A stretch of DNA of 64,000 nt. It comes from CAMLQK01 sp964654135. Its GTDB lineage: Bacteria; Patescibacteriota; Saccharimonadia; Saccharimonadales; UBA4665. The stretch is from the NCBI GenBank assembly GCA_964654135.1, contig CAZZHV010000001.1:30967-94966 (forward strand), given 5' to 3'. Shown here piece by piece: positions 60,888 through 64,000 of this stretch (positions are counted from its first letter, which is position 1; the number at the start of each line of letters is the position of its first letter). The position numbers and the translations under genes were made by a program. The notes below the pieces were generated by a model, which worked only from the letters and a program-made list of their open reading frames with translations, had not been told where the DNA came from and made no database searches.

Positions 60888-61292
60888 ATGGAAACCGCAA
60901 ATCAACCCGGTGCAGCACCGAAACGAATCCTTCTCGTAGAAGACGATGATGCACTCGCAAGTGTCTATTTAGTACGCTTGCAGGCAGAGAATTTTGATGT
61001 ACGACGTGTAGCTAATGGCGAGGATGCCTTAGCTGCAGCAATTAGCTACAAGCCTGACCTTGTATTGCTCGATGTTATGATGCCAAAAGTGAGTGGTTTT
61101 GATGTTTTGGATATTCTGCGTAATACACCAGAAACGGCCAACCTCAAGATCATTATCCTGACCGCATTAAGCCAAGAGGCAGACAAGCAGCGCGCATTAA
61201 GCTTGGGCGTCGATGACTATCTGGTTAAATCGCAAGTAGTGATTACCGATGTTATTGAGCGCATCAAGAAACTTCTTGGTATGGAAGTTTAG
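60888..61292 (+). CDS. Response regulator receiver protein (single domain)
   Basis: The 134-residue receiver domain has the acidic pair in LLVEDDDAL, phosphoacceptor Asp in LVLLDVMMPKVSG, Thr in IILTALSQEAD and Lys in DYLVKSQ. No output domain. It lies 15 bp after pyrG with no terminator between them. No histidine kinase is in the window. Confidence 0.93.
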   Translation: METANQPGAAPKRILLVEDDDALASVYLVRLQAENFDVRRVANGEDALAAAISYKPDLVLLDVMMPKVSGFDVLDILRNTPETANLKIIILTALSQEADKQRALSLGVDDYLVKSQVVITDVIERIKKLLGMEV

Positions 61293-61313
61293 CAGTCCGA
61301 GCACATCGGAAGG

Positions 61314-61345
61314 CAAAGCACCTCGCAACAGGCGGGGTGCTTTTC
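61314..61345 (+). terminator. Terminator after the response regulator
   Basis: AAGCACCtCGC / GCGgGGTGCTT stem followed by TT. Confidence 0.88.
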
Positions 61346-61373
61346 ATTATATCGCTCATGCTTATTGACCACA

Positions 61374-61441
61374 AGGCAATAATATAGTAATATATGTTTA
61401 TATCCTACTAAAACAAAAAACTAAAAAGGACATAAAAAACT
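61374..61441 (+). promoter_or_regulatory. Promoter with A-rich leader
   Basis: TTGACC, 17 bp, TAATAT, then a leader rich in A and poor in G (CTACTAAAACAAAAAACT), with AAAAAGGA before the start. Third copy of this layout (see 17134, 54452). Confidence 0.55.
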
Positions 61442-61879
61442 ATGGCAGAACAAGTTGCTACGCCTCTCGTAGAAGACGATGCTTTTGACGAATTCCATGT
61501 TACTGCAATGCAGGATCCAAATGGTGAAGATTATCCATTTCTGTCCGCAGAACAACAGCAGGGCGACGTATATATAGAAACACCTGACCGTGCAATTTAT
61601 CGCATTTCGGTAGGTGAGGACGATGTTACGGTTGCCAGTGGTGAGATGACTCGCCATGGGTTTGCGCCAGTGCAAGAACCAGTTTCTATCGCCCAACGCG
61701 GTCTTGTTACCGTCTTTGGTCAACCTCGTAGCCAGCGAAGTAAGCAGCATGAGGTTAGAGAATTTGATGTAACTGCCGAAAATGGTCGTTTGTCGATTAT
61801 CTCAGATGAAGTGCCGCTCCGAGTTGTTGCGCCGGCTGGCTATTTCCCGGGTTATCGTCCGCAGAGCAAGGCTTCTTAA
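61442..61879 (+). CDS. Hypothetical protein, 145 aa
   Basis: A soluble protein with an acidic N-terminus (TPLVEDDAFDEFHV) and mixed beta sequence (GDVYIETPDRAIYRISVGEDDVTVASGEM). I recognise no family. It precedes the next gene by 1 nt, so they are co-translated. Confidence 0.7.
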   Translation: MAEQVATPLVEDDAFDEFHVTAMQDPNGEDYPFLSAEQQQGDVYIETPDRAIYRISVGEDDVTVASGEMTRHGFAPVQEPVSIAQRGLVTVFGQPRSQRSKQHEVREFDVTAENGRLSIISDEVPLRVVAPAGYFPGYRPQSKAS

Positions 61880-61880
61880 A

Positions 61881-62312
61881 ATGACTGCCAATATGTACGA
61901 TCGCTTCCCATCACCAGGTGAGCCTGAACATATAGAGCCAGCTCAATATCATCTGGATCCAACTGATCCCGAGCAGGCTGACCTTGCTGCTTTTTATGAA
62001 CAAGATACAACCGAGCCACTTCAAACACTGCCTGAGCCTGTAGCTCAAACAACTCCCCGAGAGACGGGTCAGTTTACTGGCCCAATGCCTGAACGACCAG
62101 CAGAGCAACCACAATATGGCATGCCAGAGGCGTTAGCTGCGTATCATCAGGACTTTAAAGCCGCCCAAGCGCAGCAAGCTGCCCGTCAGCATGAGGGCGA
62201 TTATTTGTTAGCACCACCACGCCAAGAAGCACAGCCGATGAGTCAGATCGACGAAGGCCGATTTGGTTTTAAGGCACTGCGGAGTGCTTTGCGCCGAATG
62301 CGCCAGCGCTAG
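61881..62312 (+). CDS. Hypothetical Pro/Gln-rich protein, 143 aa
   Basis: A low-complexity product rich in Pro, Gln, Glu and Ala (PEPVAQTTPRETGQ, DFKAAQAQQAARQHEGD) with a basic C-terminus (ALRSALRRMRQR). Probably disordered. ATG lies 1 nt after the preceding stop. An earlier in-frame start at 61782 overlaps the upstream gene and is not chosen. Confidence 0.65.
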   Translation: MTANMYDRFPSPGEPEHIEPAQYHLDPTDPEQADLAAFYEQDTTEPLQTLPEPVAQTTPRETGQFTGPMPERPAEQPQYGMPEALAAYHQDFKAAQAQQAARQHEGDYLLAPPRQEAQPMSQIDEGRFGFKALRSALRRMRQR

Positions 62313-62324
62313 ACAGTTTTTTGC

Positions 62325-62358
62325 ATAAAAAATACCCCGGAAGAGTCCGGGGTATTTT
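62325..62358. terminator. Bidirectional terminator before rpmA
   Basis: AAAATACCCCGG / CCGGGGTATTTT, serving both strands. Confidence 0.9.
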
Positions 62359-62381
62359 GCTTTGTATTTGTAGAGGTGTGC

Positions 62382-62669
62382 TTACTTAGTTTCAGCAGGT
62401 ACTACAGTAACTTCAACGCGCTTTACGCTCTTGCCAGTGAAAAGGCGAACGCGGCGAGTGGTGTACTTAACGACACCTTCGCGGTCAGCGTGAATAGTGA
62501 AGTTGCGGCTAAGCTTGGTGCCTTTACCAGCACGCTTAGTCATACCAACTTGGCGAACGATAACATTACCGGTGCGAGTCTTTTGACCACCGTAAAGTTT
62601 AACACCAAGGCGTTGACCTGGGCTATCGTGGACATTTTTGGCGGTACCGCCGGCTTTGACGTGTGACAT
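62382..62669 (-). CDS. rpmA: 50S ribosomal protein L27
   Basis: The 95-residue protein has the family pattern KAGGTAKN..DSPGQRLGVKLYGGQ and GNVIVRQVG, with a basic, beta-type C-terminus. The N-terminal tail reaching the peptidyl transferase centre is present and apparently unprocessed (no Firmicutes-type extension). Confidence 0.93.
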   Translation of the reverse strand: MSHVKAGGTAKNVHDSPGQRLGVKLYGGQKTRTGNVIVRQVGMTKRAGKGTKLSRNFTIHADREGVVKYTTRRVRLFTGKSVKRVEVTVVPAETK

Positions 62670-62675
62670 ATATTA

Positions 62676-63857
62676 TTACTTCCTTGTTATTACGAGCAGT
62701 TCTCGTGCAACTATCTGATCGGGGCGATAATAAACCAGATCAGACGACGAAACATGTCTCAAACTTACTCGATTGTACCCCATTTTCTCGAGGTGGTCAA
62801 GTAGTGGTAGATGGTAAATTTTGCCATTCTCTGATTTCCAGGCTGGAACTGCTAGACAAAGACGGGTGCCAGCAGGGATTTGATCGCCAATATTTCGCAT
62901 AAATTTCTCGATAATGACATTACAAGTACCGATGATTTGCTGTAATTTATCGGGGCGAGGGAAGTTGGCTAGCGGGTGTCCAAGGTAAGACTCGCAGGCA
63001 ACCGAAGTAACGGGATGTGTCCACTGATGCGTGGTGGCATCACCGACTTCTAGAGGTGGTTCGGTAGTTGTGCTGTGTTTTTCACTCAGCCAGGCTAGGT
63101 TGGCGCGGCTGTAATCGATCATGCGCGGCTCAAGGTCGGTGCCATATGCGCCGTAACCCATGAGAAGGGCTTCTTGCAATACAACGCCAGTGCCACAGAA
63201 TGGATCGAGTACGACGTGATTGCTCGTTGGCTCTTGTTGTCCAACGGCGAGGTTAATAATGGTTTGGGCGAGCTTGGGCGGCAGCATGCCAACAAACGCA
63301 TCGCGCTTAGGACGCTCTTGGTCGCGTTTGGCATAGGCAGTAATGTCTTGAACTGCAACACTGCGACCAACGACAACGTGTGAACCATAGCGGATAATAA
63401 CGAGCTCGATACCACGCTCACCAGTGAGGTGGTTGTGCAATACTTGAGCACTTGAGAGCTCGGGCTCTTGGTTAGGGGTAAGGCGTACTGAGTAACCTTC
63501 GTTGCGCAGTACTTTTTTGAGGGTGAGGCCGGCGGCCATGAGTTGCTTGGGGTTAATGCGAAGGTCGTACGCACTAATACCGAGCTGCACTTTGCCTTCG
63601 GTGATGGTCTCCGCGGCTTTTTTGACGAGGGTGGGCAGGGCATCTTGAATGCTGCGCCAGTCTGATGCCTGAATGGTATCGAGGTACTGGGCAAGCTTAA
63701 CGCTGCTACCCAGGCGCGCAAAAGCTACCTGACTTGTGGGTACGTCACTTAATACGGCTGTATTGCCAAGTGGTTGGATGTGGTCGGCGCCAAAAAGGCT
63801 TTCGAGCTCGGCGCGACCGATTGCCGGTTGACGGCCTAAGATAAAAATACTCTGCAT
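62676..63857 (-). CDS. THUMP/Trm11-like RNA methyltransferase
   Basis: The 393-residue protein has an N-terminal THUMP-like region (about residues 1-170) and a Rossmann methyltransferase domain with RPKRDAFVGMLPPKLAQTIINLA and LDPFCGTGVVLQEALLMGYGAYGTDL, the pattern of tRNA guanine-N2 methyltransferases (Trm11/TrmG10). The usual DPPY catalytic motif appears as ACESYLGHPL, so activity or target may differ. It lies 6 bp upstream of rpmA on the same strand. Confidence 0.85.
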   Translation of the reverse strand: MQSIFILGRQPAIGRAELESLFGADHIQPLGNTAVLSDVPTSQVAFARLGSSVKLAQYLDTIQASDWRSIQDALPTLVKKAAETITEGKVQLGISAYDLRINPKQLMAAGLTLKKVLRNEGYSVRLTPNQEPELSSAQVLHNHLTGERGIELVIIRYGSHVVVGRSVAVQDITAYAKRDQERPKRDAFVGMLPPKLAQTIINLAVGQQEPTSNHVVLDPFCGTGVVLQEALLMGYGAYGTDLEPRMIDYSRANLAWLSEKHSTTTEPPLEVGDATTHQWTHPVTSVACESYLGHPLANFPRPDKLQQIIGTCNVIIEKFMRNIGDQIPAGTRLCLAVPAWKSENGKIYHLPLLDHLEKMGYNRVSLRHVSSSDLVYYRPDQIVARELLVITRK

Positions 63858-63877
63858 AATTCAGATTGTATTATACC

Positions 63878-64000
63878 TTACAACAGGTTATTTGAGGAGC
63901 TTTCGATTGCCTGAGCTTGTTTGCGCCGTGTTCGAGCACGGTGAATGCCGCCAGCACTAAGGCCATTCGTGGTGTATCTGAGAAGCGGTAACGACGCATA
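63878..64000 (-). CDS. Partial ORF at the right edge
   Basis: On the minus strand an open frame enters from the right edge and ends in TAA at 63878-63880; the visible part ends ARTRRKQAQAIESSSNNLL. It would be the C-terminus of a gene upstream of the methyltransferase. Too short to assign. Confidence 0.35.
   Translation of the reverse strand, partial: YASLPLLRYTTNGLSAGGIHRARTRRKQAQAIESSSNNLL

Noticed and set aside
1..64000. CRISPR array
   Set aside because: No regularly spaced direct repeats seen; the PD-(D/E)XK gene at 39463 has no cas neighbours.
1..64000. Recoded UGA (as in Gracilibacteria/Absconditabacteria)
   Set aside because: prfB is present and TGA ends genes such as those at 16123, 27505 and 54519; no ORF needs UGA read-through.

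Overview
The window looks like chromosome from a Patescibacteria (CPR) bacterium, most probably Candidatus Saccharibacteria (TM7). That assignment is inferred from content. It carries parAB, a class I lysyl-tRNA synthetase, a ProRS without the editing insert, FtsEX with a CHAP hydrolase, LytR-CpsA-Psr, sortase-type and giant kelch surface proteins, and a heliorhodopsin, with no biosynthetic operons. Native genes have mid GC and the standard code (TGA is a stop). Many start 6-9 nt after a TATAAT-like box, which implies leaderless mRNAs.

Layout. 1-6 kb: two large surface proteins (one open at the left edge, one with about 18 kelch repeats). 6-16 kb: parAB, lepB, LCP protein, HtrA, prmC-prfA-rpmE, TerC. 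16-20.4 kb: GC-rich genes at both ends enclosing a native pair, one with a possible clan CD cysteine protease centre; a 100-N scaffold gap lies at 20266-20365. 20.4-27.4 kb: rpsB-tsf, frr, uppS, rseP, CPBP protease, proS, greA. 28.6-40.3 kb: class I lysS, NTP pyrophosphatase, MscS, DUF427, LPSTG protein, msrA, galU, heliorhodopsin, HAD, rlmD-like, PD-(D/E)XK nuclease. 43-49 kb: serS with a serine-rich leader peptide, hpf, secA, M16 peptidase. 50.5-52.3 kb: prfB and a CPBP-like protein. 54.5-64 kb: ftsEX-CHAP hydrolase, S41 protease, pyrG, response regulator, rpmA and a Trm11-like methyltransferase.

The most unusual feature is a set of ten intergenic islands (A 16.0-17.1, B 19.3-20.25, C 27.4-28.6, D 34.16-34.73, E 40.3-41.0, F 41.0-42.17, G 42.2-43.0, H 49.0-50.47, I 52.36-53.0, J 53.04-54.44 kb). 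Nine carry a single gene of strikingly high GC; D carries no gene. Most have an AT-rich host-type promoter with 17-bp spacing and a leader of roughly 75-200 nt. Each gene island has a 3' hairpin, usually an 8-15 bp GC-rich outer stem, often around a short inner stem with a 4-nt loop. A sequence in the leader is repeated inverted in the 3' untranslated region. In E, F and G these pairs are perfect over 13-16 bp, yet the paired sequence differs between islands, so the two ends change together. This fits mRNAs whose ends pair (a panhandle), or single-gene mobile cassettes with matched ends. No transposase, integrase or reverse transcriptase is present.

H, I and J share a C-terminal domain. C carries a duplicated MbcA/ParS/Xre-type domain, A resembles TerD, and E, F and G encode membrane proteins. 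High-GC coding inside host-type regulation suggests genes acquired from a high-GC organism, such as an actinobacterial host, and kept as individually controlled cassettes; that origin is inference.
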